Source of the DNA: Protula sp. h YS-2021
Lineage: Eukaryota > Annelida > Polychaeta > Sabellida > Serpulidae
Direction: 5' to 3'
Length of the DNA: 64,000 bases
Assembly (NCBI GenBank): GCA_949752745.1
Contig: OX457028.1
Coordinates: 8,763,389-8,827,388, forward strand
Made by a program: the position numbers and the translations under genes. Numbering within the stretch: the first letter of the stretch is position 1; each line of letters opens with the position of its first letter. This document shows, piece after piece, positions 10,752-21,950 of the stretch. Below the pieces are notes generated by a model. The model had not been told where the DNA came from. It did not search any database and worked only from the letters and a program-made list of their open reading frames with translations.

Positions 10752-11965
10752 AGAAGACCATCTGCGAAAGTGCCAGGCCGAGTGAATCGTGTGAGTGGCT
10801 GACCATTCCGTTGATCTTCGTAAAGAGTCCAATAATACATTTCCTAGAATCCCAAGTGGGAAAAAAACCAAACGCAGTATCACGTAACAATCACGTGACA
10901 CCCATCGGACGAAAACATTGTGTTTATTACTCCCGGCAAATTGTTACTTGCGGTTCAGCAAATGTTTTAATTGTTTATCTACAGTTTTCTGCACATTTTA
11001 CGACAGTCTTTTTATTTTACCTAAATTGAACACAAAGTGGTCCGATTACCATTTTCTTTGGCTTCAAATTTAGCATACTCCAATGCGTGAAGACTTTATT
11101 TTGTACATACTACTTCCTTCACAGTTGCCTTTACTCCTAATCTCATCAAGAAAATTAATTAATTGACTAATTGATTGATTTAACTTTTTTAAAAATACGG
11201 AAGAAACCTTCCTAAACGAGGAAAAAGAAACAGATTTCAATAAAGCGCCAATCAGCTACCGAGATAAAAGTTTGAAATTGGCTACGAAGGCCGACACGGT
11301 AACTGCTGTGCGTAAAACACAAGACTCGGCGCCAGCGGGGCGAGCTTCACATATCGCCCTGCCCCGGTATTCACAAAAGTTAACTGTGCAGTTAACTGTG
11401 AACCGCACACGGGAAATCAGCTGATTTAGCTCAATTACTCAAACAACTTTCACAAAGATCTATTTAAATATAAAAGTAAAATTTATTAATCAACTCTAAA
11501 AAGTCGGTTAGTCACAGGAGCAGTTAAAGGAATTGGTTAACTGCACAGTTAACTTTTGTGAATACCGCCACTGACATTCAAGCATGGGACCATACTGAAG
11601 TGTGAAAAGAAGGCGGGGTGGAGGGGAGGGGGTGGATAAGAGGGCTCTAGGGTAGCACGCATGCAAAACGACCACAATTTCGCACCCAAATGACGCGCAA
11701 AATTGTCGAGTACAGAACGTGGGCGGACGCGAAAATGAGGGGGGGGGGGACAGTAATCAGTGGATCCCCCCCCCCCGCCGCCCTCCACCCCTCCACACAT
11801 ACCACCAATTGCTGACGCAGTGCTCTCTCTGCTTTTTTTAACACACAGTTTACATCCTCAGTCACTCCGAGTTGAGAACTGTCAGTACTTATTTTTTTAA
11901 CACACACATACATTAGCTAATAAGCTTGTACTGACAACACACATTTGATGGGCAAAACCAACAAG
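10752..11965. repeat. Duplicated block B, copy 1
   Basis: 1.2 kb, near-identical to 52638-53850, starting AGAAGACCATCT and ending AAAACCAACAAG. It contains the MITE at 11365-11567 and a G/C-homopolymer-rich stretch (about 11615-11800). Minus-strand open frames over this stretch differ between the copies because of homopolymer length changes, which argues against coding. Confidence 0.85.
11365..11567. mobile_element. 203-bp MITE with 32-bp terminal inverted repeats, copy 1
   Basis: Both ends carry a perfect 32-bp inverted repeat starting CGGTATTCACAAAAGTTAAC; within it lies an 18-bp palindrome, GTTAACTG-TG-CAGTTAAC. The interior is AT-rich and non-coding. No clear target-site duplication is visible on either side (GCCCTGCCC left, CCACTGAC right), so the superfamily is left open. 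The copy at 53255-53457 sits in the same place in block B, so insertion predates the block duplication. Confidence 0.85.
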
Positions 11966-14900
11966 CAATAATTTAGAACTGTTCTTGTTTATGTATATGA
12001 TAGCAATTCTAACGGCACATAATCTCATACATATTGAAACAGACAACGCTATTTTATATTTTATATTTTATACTTTGCCTACAGTTCGGTTGTTACTGTT
12101 TTGCTTTCCTGCTAATTTTAGCAAAACACAAGAAACGAAATGTTTGTACTTTAAAAAGATCATGGTTTAGTTAATTTAGTTTCTAGTTGTCACAGTTTGG
12201 CAATAAATTTATTCAGTTATTTCTTTTGTTTCTTTGTTTTTTTACTTCTTTCTTGCTTTTTTCTTTCTTTTTTATTGTATTTGCATAGCTCCAACTTAAA
12301 AGAAAATGACCATGACACGAAGTAGCGAGCTTTCTAGTCAAACTTTTTATGCAACTACAGAACCAGCTTTTTTCCTTTGGCCCGTCGCTAGATCTAACGT
12401 GACAAAATGTTTAGTTTCAGACTCATACATCTTACTTCTGTGACTGTTACTTCATGCCATTCATGAAATTCAACACCAAAGCGTCGCATTGTTTCCATAC
12501 TAATGTTCAAATGAGGTTAACTTGTTAAGAACGTCTGCTCTAGTTGTCCAGATTAGAGGGTGTAATAAGACTGCATGTTATTTCCTTTTTCTACCGTTTA
12601 AAAAACTTACAAATGTAATCAATCACATTTCTCAATTACTGCAAACTTTATCCCTGATTTTTACTATGAATAATGATAAATGGTTAAGTTGCTGGCTGCA
12701 GCAACCATATTGCGGACGTCGCCTCAATTTTTGAGTCATTTTCTATTTGTTGTCCAAACTTATATTTCATTGTTTAATATGGCACCAACTGAGGCTCATC
12801 ACTTGTAAAACTATCTGAAAATATTGCAATTTAAATTATTAAGAAAAATTCGTACCTGCATTAATTTTAAATAAAGCTTCCCAAGTCTATTTCTATTTAT
12901 AAATCAGTTTTTTAATGATACAATCTAAAAGCAAGCCTCTCATGCTGTTACCTTGATCATATTTTGCAAAAAGAGACAAAATGTACTAGATGTTTTCTAG
13001 ATGGAAATATATGGTTCACATATTCCATTCCAAAGCCTTTTCATGCGGCGGAAGCTTTTTGTCGCTTGGCAGCTGTTTGCAGCAACTCTTAGACAGTTGT
13101 TATTACAGTAGGCGTCTTTCAAATTTGGATTAAATATAAAGGCTATCATGAATGAGAAAATAAGCTATTATTAGTCTTCAAGATAACTGAATGCATACTT
13201 TCTGTTCAGCCCCACATAAATGTTGAAAGAGCCTGCATGTACTTTCAAACATGAAATAAAACTTTCAACACATAAATAAATGAATAAAATATCAACATAT
13301 TGTTGACAACCATTTCAAAATCAAAGTAATTAACATTTTCAAAGATGCGCCTTTCATTTACTCATAAGATTTAGAACAGAACATTACAACCGTTTGCATA
13401 TTCTAACGGATAGAAGCTTCAATCTGCTATTATACCATTTATAATTATTTTTACATTATAAAATTATTTCATTATTACTATTTTTCTGTCTTGTGTGATT
13501 GTAAATCCATAGTTTCTCAACCTTGTTTGTTTTATCAAAGTTAAACTTACATTACACACATATTCCCTTGTTTATTTAAACGGTAGATTTCATATTTTAA
13601 ACACCAGTCAAAATATATGTCTATTTTATATTTGTTATCCCAAGAGTGAACATAGAATTCTATAAATTGTTGAAAATAGGCACATATCATAGTTTTGATT
13701 TACAATAACTGACAAAATTTTCGTCACTTAAATAAAAACTGATATAAATAACATCTGTATTTATATAACCATATATCAGCAACCATGGCAACTGAAAAAT
13801 TTTAATTTCATTGCCTGTTTGATTAAAATATCAAATAATAAGACATTCAATTATAGAAGAAATCAAATCAAGATAAAATAAACAAAATATTGAGACTTTC
13901 ACAAAGCATCAGGTCTTTGCATAAAAATTGTCCGATACGCAAGCTTTGCACTTACGACAGTGGCAATTGTGTAAATACATGTACAAATGTATTCGGATTG
14001 GTTATACACGTGCTCTCACAGTTTTACATTCAAATGTGTTTGATTTATTCTTGGAAAATTTCATCGAGTGCAACTCAGGACATATAAATGGCTAAAACGC
14101 AATCAGCAGTTGAGCCACATCGGGAACTTCTACAAAAACTCCAATTCCTCGTCATTCTACTTGATGTATTTACCTTTCACAATGACGACTGAATTTTTAT
14201 CATTCCTCGTTTTAAATTGATATCTGTTACTGTACATCTTGTAAGGGCTGTTCGATCGATACTTGAATGACACAAGTTTTCAGTTACATCAAGTTTGGAT
14301 TGTAAATGTGCAGATATCCGCCCAAAATAGCACGGTCCAACATGGTCCGGACCAAAACGGCCCCAAAAAGTGCAAGGGAGAACAAAATGGCCCAATCAAA
14401 AATGGTCCGGCCCAAAAGTGGCCTGTTACAAAATGGCACTAAGAGATGCTATGGGGTTAAACTTACACCGAATTTTATCACGCCTTGCTTGATCACGTTC
14501 TGTTTCACTTGTCCGCCCATGCTTTTGTTGATACGTCTGTGCGTTGTGTAGATCAACGGTGCCGGTGATTTTTTTAGTATTTTGCCCCCCTCCACATTTC
14601 TTATTAAAGGAAATTAAACCACTTTTTCACATTTTTATTATATCCATGCATTCTAACATTCTCACTTTACTTTCAGATCTGTACGATTTCTTCCAGTACT
14701 CAATATATGGTTTCATTTACCTACTCATCAAAAGCTACCAAACACAAAAATACACAATTTCAGCAATACTACACAACATCGTCTAACTTTTGTTGTATAT
14801 GTGTATATTTCAAAATTATATCGATGCGTATAAATTTAGGTGTACGATAATTTTATTTATTATCTACGTATGAATTCTTTTGTTCTACCTTACAGCTTTA

Positions 14901-15358
14901 GAACGCTTTTCTAATCAGGATTAGACAGTATAGCTAATTCTTTCTTAATATGTTTAAGATATCTTAAAAACAAATGTAAATTGTTTTTCTAAACCATAAT
15001 TTCAGATGCCTAAAATGGATTTAAAGATAATTACATTTGTATACCTAAAACTCTAGCACTTCAATTTTAATAGTCAAATGTATTGTTGAAAGTGTATTTG
15101 CAGAAATTCACAGAAGTTTTTAGTGTAAAATAAATATATGTTCTGCAAACTGCATTAATTACTTCCAGTCTGTTTCAAGACAGCAACTATCAATAAAGGA
15201 TTTCATATAATAACGTCATTGTTTTTCAGTTACTCACAGAAACTATGGCGGTAGAGGAAGTGTGTTGTAAAGACTAATCAATGCCATATGCATCATAGGT
15301 ATGCATATAAATGATAAAAATCATAAGTTACAAACAGATTATGCTGCACAAAGCCGTC
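11966..15358. other. AT-rich intergenic DNA, no gene recognised
   Basis: About 3.4 kb with only short open frames, none with a recognisable motif. Local features are T-rich runs (12230-12275) and a cluster of AAAATGGNCC-like motifs at 14330-14450. Nothing else supportable was seen. Confidence 0.5.
14330..14450. repeat. Short imperfect repeat of AAAATGG(T)CC motifs
   Basis: Variants such as CATGGTCCGGACC, AAAACGGCCCC, AAAATGGCCCA, AAATGGTCCGGCCC and AAAATGGCAC follow each other at irregular 10-20 bp spacing. The region is more GC-rich than its surroundings. Function unknown. Confidence 0.4.
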
Positions 15359-15372
15359 AAAGAGTTTTCATT
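15359..15372. repeat. Target-site duplication of LINE-B (3' side)
   Basis: AAAGAGTTTTCATT directly abuts the element's poly(A) tail (T-run on the + strand) and recurs exactly at 19574-19587 beyond the element's 5' end. This 14-bp duplication defines LINE-B as one target-primed insertion. Confidence 0.85.
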
Positions 15373-15716
15373 TTTTTTTTTTTTTTTATTTATTATTGAA
15401 AAAGAAGACATTGTACGTCACATCAATTACTCGCACATTTACACCAAAAACCTTTCAGAAACCTTTTGCAGACACACAGTTTACACATCGCTAGGTGTCG
15501 CAGCACCCAGACAATACTGCAGTTATTTTAACAATTGTCTATAAATTCACTCGCATCTGTGATGTAGTAAACGTTTGTACGAAAACACAGACATGAAACA
15601 CAAGAAGTGTGCAGAAGTGTCGTGGGGTTTTTTGGGACGTCCATATGGTTTGACCAATGTAGGCATGCATTAACGAGGTAATAAGAAAAAAAAGAAAAGA
15701 AAGCAAGATCCGTTTT

Positions 15717-16211
15717 TCAATTGTCCTTGATGGACCACGATCCCCATTTCCTATGGTATTTATCGTCGACTAAGATAATCTTATCTACTTGCATGTACAT
15801 GCTTACTTCATGCATGAAGGTCGAATAATTGAAGGCTAAATTACGGAATCGGGTATCCCATATTCGGTATTTTAAAATAAGAAAAATAAGGTTTTCAGCG
15901 TTGTTGCAAGATCCTAACAGAAACTCAGTAGTGTGAAAGCCTTTAAGACCAATGAGTTGCCACGCTTTTCTTATTATTGCCACTGTTTTAGGACAATTTA
16001 TGAACAGATGGAAATTATCTTCTACTACATTACATTCAGAGCAATTTTTGTCTAATTTGATTCCCCATTTTTCCAGATTTTTGTTGTTGGCTACTATGTC
16101 GTTTAATATCTTGAACTGGAAGGAAAGTAGTTTGTTATCGCGACATGCATCTCTTGATATTTTGATACTTTTGTTTACTAGGGTAAGATCTATCCCCTTG
16201 TTCTTCCACAT
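15717..16211 (-). CDS. LINE-B EN-RT, frameshifted C-terminal part
   Basis: Continues the LINE-B protein in a shifted frame. It holds the conserved FQFKI segment and a C-x2-C-x7-H-x4-C knuckle (CSEC...H...C) typical of L1/Tx1-type LINE C-termini. The corresponding LINE-A segment (IKW, then WKIKEDDTCHLC) aligns across the break. The break at ~16213 looks like a 2-bp gain (TG repeated) or a 1-bp loss in AAATGTGG compared with LINE-A AAGTGG. A sequencing or assembly error is an alternative to a real mutation. Confidence 0.8.
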   Translation of the reverse strand: MWKNKGIDLTLVNKSIKISRDACRDNKLLSFQFKILNDIVANNKNLEKWGIKLDKNCSECNVVEDNFHLFINCPKTVAIIRKAWQLIGLKGFHTTEFLLGSCNNAENLIFLILKYRIWDTRFRNLAFNYSTFMHEVSMYMQVDKIILVDDKYHRKWGSWSIKDN

Positions 16212-19200
16212 TTTAAGCTAGTTGGGGGTTGACTTATTTGTTTCACAAGTTCTTTATAAAAATCCCTTGACTTACAATTTGTTACATTTAAACGCTGACC
16301 ACTTCTAGTTCTAAATGTGCAACTTCCTAAAGCACAGGATTGATTAGGTAAAATTTGTTGTTTAATTGCTTGTTGAATGCTAATTAATGTTAGGTAATTA
16401 ACTTTGATGTTATATTTCCTCGTTAGTTCATCGCATGTCAGCCATCTATTATTTTTATTCATTAGATCTTGTATAAAAACAATTCCGTTTTGGAACCAGT
16501 TCTTAAAGAATATGGGTTTATTATCTATAAGTATATCTTGATTGTTCCAGAGTAATTGCTTAGACATTGTCGAGGTTTGAAATATTGTTTTAAAAGCTTG
16601 TAAGATGTCTTGATAAAAGGGAGGCATATGAGGGAGTTTTTTTACGTCAAAGTTGCAATGCATTAACAAACTTAGGCCACCAACCTTATCTAAGTAATAA
16701 TTTACTACTTTTGACCACTTTTTTCGTTGCATTAATTTTGGTAACCAAGCAAGTTTGAGAGCCATATTCTGTGATTGGATGTCGATTGCTTTTAGTCCAC
16801 CCTCATCATAGTTCCTTATTATAGTGGTATGTTTAACTTTTGGTGTAGAATAACCCCATAAAAAAGATGAAGTTTCTTTTTGTGCTTGCTTTATGTAACC
16901 TGCGTCACAGCTAGTGTTAGAAAGGGAGTAAATTAAGTTAGATATTCCAAGTGACTTAGTTATTAGAATTTTTCCTAAGAGGCTGAGTCCTCTACAAGAC
17001 CAAAATAGGTACTTTTCTCTCATTTTTGCAATTTTATCGATAATGTTCTTTTCGTTGCATTTTTTAAGGTCGTATCCAAGGGAGATTCCAAGCATGTTGA
17101 AACAGTTTCGGGACGCTTCTAAATCATAAGCGCCTTTCCTTTTTTTCCAAGGTCCCAGCCATATAAGTAAAGTTTTTTCTTTGTTGATTTTAAGGCCTGA
17201 CTGGCTTGCAAAATTTTCTAGCGTTCGAAAAAATTCTGGAATTGATTCAACACTACCCAAAATACCTGTTGTGTCATCGGCAAACTGAGTTAACTTAAAT
17301 TCCCCTTTTCCGACCTTCAAGCCTATGATTTTGTCGTTGTCTCGTATCATTTGGGCCATGAACTCGACTGCGAGAACAAAGAGTATGCAGGAGAGACCGC
17401 AACCCTGTCTCACACCCCTTCGTATCTCGAACCATCCGGGGCTATAGCCGTTATTCATTACTGTACTAGAAATATCTGTGTAGCACAGCTTAATCCAAGA
17501 TATGAGTTCCGGTCCAAAGTTAAATTTTTTTAACATTTTCAGCATAAAGTTCCATTCCAAACTGTCAAAGGCCTTTTCAAAATCTATTTGAAGGAGCAAA
17601 CCCGGGATTCCTTCATTATCAGTAAAGTCTAATAGGTCTGAAATCAATCGAATATTTTCACCAATGTATCTTCCTTTTATAAATCCAGTTTGATCTTCAT
17701 TTATTAGTTTATTTAAGTATGGGGAGATTCTATTAGCTAGACTTTTAGATAATATCTTGTAATCTGTATTTAATAGGGAGATTGGTCTCCAGTTTTTAAT
17801 AATCTCAGGGTCTTTACCCCTTTTATGCAGCAACGTTATAGACGCTCTTCGAAGTGAGGGTGGTAGTGCTCCTTCTGAATGTGATGTATTTATGACGTCA
17901 GTAAGTATGGGACCAATGTTATTCCAAAATTTGATATAAAATTCAGAAGACAGGCCATCGACGCCGGGGCTTTTGTTTGGTTTCATAGCTTTTAGGGCAC
18001 TATAAAGTTCATCTATTTTTATCTTGTCTTCAATGCTTTGTTGTTCAAAAACACTAAGCTTGGGCATTTGTTTAAATTGTTCAAAAAATGATGGGTCTGC
18101 GGACTTGAGGCCCTGTGAGCTATATAGTTTGCTATAGAAGTCTTTAATATGAGACTGAATTTCTTTGCTTGACATGGTAATGGATCCATCGATTGTTTTT
18201 AACTTGGTGATTGTTTTTTTGTCGTATATTTGTTTTGCCATATTAAAAAAATACGATGTATTTTTTTCATTTTTTTCTATAAATTCAAGTCTAGATCGGA
18301 TGTATTCTCCTTTGGTTTTATGTTCGATTAGAGTGTCTAACTGCTGCTTGCAAAGTTCGTATTCGATGAGTTCGTCCTTACTAATTTCGTCATCAATTAC
18401 TTTTTTGTCCAAAATTTCTATTTTTGATTTGAGCGATTTTTCCTCTTCGCGTCTTTCTCTGGCCCTTTTTTTGCCGTAAATTAAACTATACTGCATTATT
18501 TCCAGTTTTAGGAAATCGTATCTGACTCTTATATCTCGGATATATGATAACTCGTCCCATTTATCGGTTATTAACCTTTCAACGGTTTGTACGTAAGTTG
18601 CTTCTTGAAGAAAACTGTTGTTTAGTTTCCAAAAATTTGGACCCCTTTTATCCAGACAGAGGTCAACTATTAAGCTAATACTTTTATGGTCAGTAAATGG
18701 ACAGTATGAAATGTTCGTTTTCTTTGTGGCTTTCACGATACCCTGTGTGACAAAAAAGTAATCGAGTCGACATAGGACTCTCGGTGACTTTTGAGACCAT
18801 GTATACTGTTTTTTATTTGGGTTGTAGTAGCGCCATATATCTGTTAAATTGAACGATTTTATAATGTTTTCCAGAATTGAAAGACTTTTTTTGGATGGGG
18901 AACGGCCGCCAAATTTATCAATGGGCGAAAGCACCAAATTAAAGTCACCGCCTATAATAAATTCATCACACCTTATGTCAGACAATATTGCCATAAGGTT
19001 CTGATAAAATTTTACTTGGTCAGCATCTTTGTTTGGGGAATAGATATTGAAAATACCCAGTTGGATTAAGTTGACTTTAAGGATTATATATTGGACATTG
19101 CCACCATCAAAATTTTTTTCACCAATGGTAGTCAAATAATTGGACGTCAGGAACAGCACACCTGCGCTTCTGTTTGTCCCGTGGCTACAAAATATTTTTC

Positions 19201-19363
19201 CACCCCACTCGCCTTCCCAGACATCTAGGTCATCACTTGTTGAGTGGCTCTCCTGTAGCATTATAATATCATATTTTGTGTTTTTAAATTCTTTGAAGAG
19301 AGCTAACCGTTTGCTTTTCTGGCGAATACCCCGTACATTAGTGCTTAATAATGATAACGTCAT
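16190..19363 (-). CDS. LINE-B endonuclease-reverse transcriptase (main part, 1057 codons)
   Basis: Retrotransposon protein that nicks target DNA and copies element RNA at the nick. Residues ~1-235 form an APE-type endonuclease: STNVRG (7-12), LQES with E38, GGDFN (138-142), YTWSQ (187-191), RLDYFF (199-204) and TDH (224-226; many relatives have SDH). A charged K/E/R-rich linker spans ~265-400. The reverse transcriptase (about 455-720) has SPGVDGL (465-471), NWRPISLLNTDYKIL (524-538), QIDFEKAFDSLEW (592-604), VRQGCGLS (651-658) and the catalytic FADD (694-697). The start is an ATG at 19363, just ahead of the endonuclease. The frame ends early at 16190 because of a frameshift at ~16213; homology continues in the next frame. 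Catalytic motifs look intact. L1/Tx1 placement rests on domain order and the C-terminal knuckle. Confidence 0.9.
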   Translation of the reverse strand: MTLSLLSTNVRGIRQKSKRLALFKEFKNTKYDIIMLQESHSTSDDLDVWEGEWGGKIFCSHGTNRSAGVLFLTSNYLTTIGEKNFDGGNVQYIILKVNLIQLGIFNIYSPNKDADQVKFYQNLMAILSDIRCDEFIIGGDFNLVLSPIDKFGGRSPSKKSLSILENIIKSFNLTDIWRYYNPNKKQYTWSQKSPRVLCRLDYFFVTQGIVKATKKTNISYCPFTDHKSISLIVDLCLDKRGPNFWKLNNSFLQEATYVQTVERLITDKWDELSYIRDIRVRYDFLKLEIMQYSLIYGKKRARERREEEKSLKSKIEILDKKVIDDEISKDELIEYELCKQQLDTLIEHKTKGEYIRSRLEFIEKNEKNTSYFFNMAKQIYDKKTITKLKTIDGSITMSSKEIQSHIKDFYSKLYSSQGLKSADPSFFEQFKQMPKLSVFEQQSIEDKIKIDELYSALKAMKPNKSPGVDGLSSEFYIKFWNNIGPILTDVINTSHSEGALPPSLRRASITLLHKRGKDPEIIKNWRPISLLNTDYKILSKSLANRISPYLNKLINEDQTGFIKGRYIGENIRLISDLLDFTDNEGIPGLLLQIDFEKAFDSLEWNFMLKMLKKFNFGPELISWIKLCYTDISSTVMNNGYSPGWFEIRRGVRQGCGLSCILFVLAVEFMAQMIRDNDKIIGLKVGKGEFKLTQFADDTTGILGSVESIPEFFRTLENFASQSGLKINKEKTLLIWLGPWKKRKGAYDLEASRNCFNMLGISLGYDLKKCNEKNIIDKIAKMREKYLFWSCRGLSLLGKILITKSLGISNLIYSLSNTSCDAGYIKQAQKETSSFLWGYSTPKVKHTTIIRNYDEGGLKAIDIQSQNMALKLAWLPKLMQRKKWSKVVNYYLDKVGGLSLLMHCNFDVKKLPHMPPFYQDILQAFKTIFQTSTMSKQLLWNNQDILIDNKPIFFKNWFQNGIVFIQDLMNKNNRWLTCDELTRKYNIKVNYLTLISIQQAIKQQILPNQSCALGSCTFRTRSGQRLNVTNCKSRDFYKELVKQISQPPTSLKCGRTRG

Positions 19364-19573
19364 TTATGTGCGGTGTAAAACGCTCAACAAAAAGTTGGTC
19401 TTTATGTTTACATTTGAATCTAATTTTATCTGGAATAGACTCCCATGACACTTCCGACACTTTTGTACAGGCATAGAATACATACAACATATAGAAAAAA
19501 ATAAGAACATATATATGAATCACACAGAGAACCGAAATTAAGTTTGGCAAGTAATCTATTTATTGATGTGCCA

Positions 19574-19587
19574 AAAGAGTTTTCATT
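19574..19587. repeat. Target-site duplication of LINE-B (5' side)
   Basis: Exact second copy of AAAGAGTTTTCATT, next to the element's 5' end; see 15359-15372. Confidence 0.85.
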
Positions 19588-20513
19588 GAGTAAAGTTTAC
19601 ACTGGTTCCCTGGCTGTTTTTCAAATTCCGCCATGGTTATGTAATAATTAACATGTATGATATTGGCGCAGTCAACCAGAAAAATATTAAAAAATTTGCA
19701 TGTTTTTTGTCATCTTATTTATCACAGGATAATCAAAATATAAAAGCATTCGTCATGTCTGCGTGACCATTAACATGTTTATGCAATTACACACAAACAA
19801 TTGACCAACACCTTGAATGGTTTTCGTTAGCTTAGTTTACCACAGAATAAACAAAATATAAACTTTTGTCACACTTACGTGAGAGTAACATGTGCACAAG
19901 GGAATGAAAAAGTTCCTAGCCTTCTATAATTTCCATTTTATACTTTCTCCCTCAAATTCAATATCATATCCCTCTTGAGCTTCACATATTTTAAATTGTA
20001 TCATAGACATAATGTAAAAATTTGCATTTTTATATCTAAAATTGAATTTCAGATTTCTGAAATAGAATTTTAGATATCTTTTAAATGTTGACACTAATTT
20101 CTTTTAGATATCTTTCAAAATGTTGGCAATAGATGCCAAAATGGCATTTCATGTTTCATATTCCACCAATGGGTAAAATCTAGATATTTACCTATGTAAG
20201 TATCCTAAATCATCCAAAACACAGAAAATTTCCAAAAGGCAGAGACATAGAACAAAATTTAATGAAATTATCGCATTTACACTCCCTATTATCTGTTTGC
20301 AACATATTTCAACATTTATCAGTGTTATTATTGTTATTTTATTTCAATTCTTACCCTTAGAAAGTGGCAAAATTTAGTTTCTGGCATATATAAAGCTTTG
20401 GGTATATTCAAGTGCCATAACATAGGCATAGTGCATTAGATATTAAACATAACCTCAATATGTATTCTACAAGTCTTTAGTGACGTGTCTATTTATATGT
20501 TTGGTTAAGAAAA
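19588..20513. other. AT-rich intergenic DNA, no gene seen
   Basis: No motif-bearing open frame. A short TTTTAGATATCTTT-like sequence is repeated at ~20072 and 20103. Confidence 0.5.
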
Positions 20514-20825
20514 GAGAACATAAGTAGATCACATGTCACTAGTATTGGACACACTGGTATAAGGTTAGAACCAAATAGCTAATAATGGCTCATGAATCGT
20601 TCTCCAATTAAACAACAAAACATATCTAATGACCGAGTGATATACCCAATAACAAAACATAAACAAAAGAAAACATAAGTAGATCACTTGTCACTAGTAT
20701 TGGACACACTGGTATAAGGTTTGTGCCAAATAGCTAATAATGGCTCATGAATCGTTCTCCACTTTAACAACAAAACTTATTTAATGACCAAGTAATATAT
20801 CCAACAACAAAACATAAATAATCAA
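20514..20825. repeat. 155-bp direct tandem duplication
   Basis: TAAGTAGATCAC(A/T)TGTCACTAG starts at 20521 and again at 20676. The two copies stay closely similar through the TGGCTCATGAATCGTTCTCC block and the AACAAAACATAAA end. No coding potential. Confidence 0.8.
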
Positions 20826-21373
20826 TTTTAAAGAGAACTGCACCACAATATAATAATTATTTCATTGTTGCTATGTTCAGTGTATAAAAAAATAGATTAA
20901 AGACTTTTATGTTTTAGTCGGGGTTTTTTGTGTGTTATAGCATTTGTTGGAAAATTTTATATTTTTGCAGTTATGCTGAAAATCAATTCAGTGAGTCTTT
21001 AAATGTATTAAAACGTCTTTTATAATGTTAATCATTTTTAAATAAGATTCCTCTGATGTTGACAAACTTTTACCATTGCCAAACATTCAACATTAATATA
21101 CTAACCCACATTGAACTCAAAATAATAGCATGTGCAAAAAAAAATAATTGTGAGAAAACACAATGGCAAATATTACACAAGATAACTTATCTCGTTTTTA
21201 TTCCATATATGTTACCTGAAAGAAAACATATAATGAATATCCTACTGCTATTCGTGGCATTGGATACTTGATAGGCTATGCAGAAGACTGTTCATAATGA
21301 TTTTGTTTGATCAAATTACTTCGCATGACATATCCTCCTGTTTTATTCTAAAAAGGGCTAGGGTGTTATTTTA

Positions 21374-21743
21374 AATTATGAATTTAACATTCTAAGACAA
21401 TATTTGAAATAGTGATTGAGAGATTTTTGGTATTATGCGGAGGTGTCTCCCTGTTAGAGTTTCATTTATTCTTAAAAGACATATAAGATATTAGAAAGAA
21501 ATAATTGCTTTAAAAAGGCTTGTAATACATGTTATTGCAGTGTTTTAAAACGGAACATTGCTATGTTAAATTAAAAAAAGAATTTCTTTTTCGTAACATA
21601 GCATATAAGTACATTTTTAAACGTAAAATCCACAAATTGATCTTAAACCTACTTGAAACCAATACCATAGCGTTCCCTACGATAAGTTCGTACCAAAACC
21701 CGTACTGGCTGGCGCGATCCTGTCGTGCTTTGTACTGAACGCC
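21374..21743. repeat. ~370-bp dispersed direct repeat, copy 1
   Basis: Begins AAATTATGAATTTAACATTC and ends TTTGTACTGAACGCC. The second copy lies at 22508-22884, with differences mainly in A-runs and single bases. The ~760 bp between them holds a tRNA-like sequence and a long TA tract. Confidence 0.85.
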
Positions 21744-21950
21744 TCACATGAGCCATTTTCAGCGAATTCGTCCGCTCCAAAACTCCAGTCACCAAAAAGA
21801 AAGGAATTATATAGAGTATGCAGAATAGCAGTATCCAATTTAACAACAGATTATTATTCGAAAGTATATCAAACTAAGACACACAGCACGCGAAATGGCA
21901 CGTTTTAAACTTTTACGATTACCAAAAATCGCTTTTGATTTTGCTCAAGG

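Larger units (their letters stand above)
15373..19573 (-). mobile_element. LINE-B, near-complete L1/Tx1-type retrotransposon
   Basis: A 4.2-kb element bounded by a 14-bp duplication. On the minus strand it has a ~210-bp leader, a single large endonuclease-RT frame (19363 to 15717, one frameshift), a ~330-bp 3' UTR, an AATAAATA signal next to the tail, and a poly(A) tail (15373-15387). The intact duplication and long frame indicate a young copy. There is no complete ORF1. A short frame with a TTG start (19550-19338) ends 26 bp inside the EN-RT frame and is unrecognised. LINE-A has almost the same total length and layout. Confidence 0.9.

Noticed and set aside
7143..10752. Target-site duplication around the 3.6-kb extra segment
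   Set aside because: Comparison with the joined copy 2 shows only A-rich microhomology, no repeated target.
11549..11913. Minus-strand frames over the G/C-rich part of block B (also 53398-53798)
   Set aside because: The frames change between the two near-identical copies because of homopolymer length, and no domain is recognisable.
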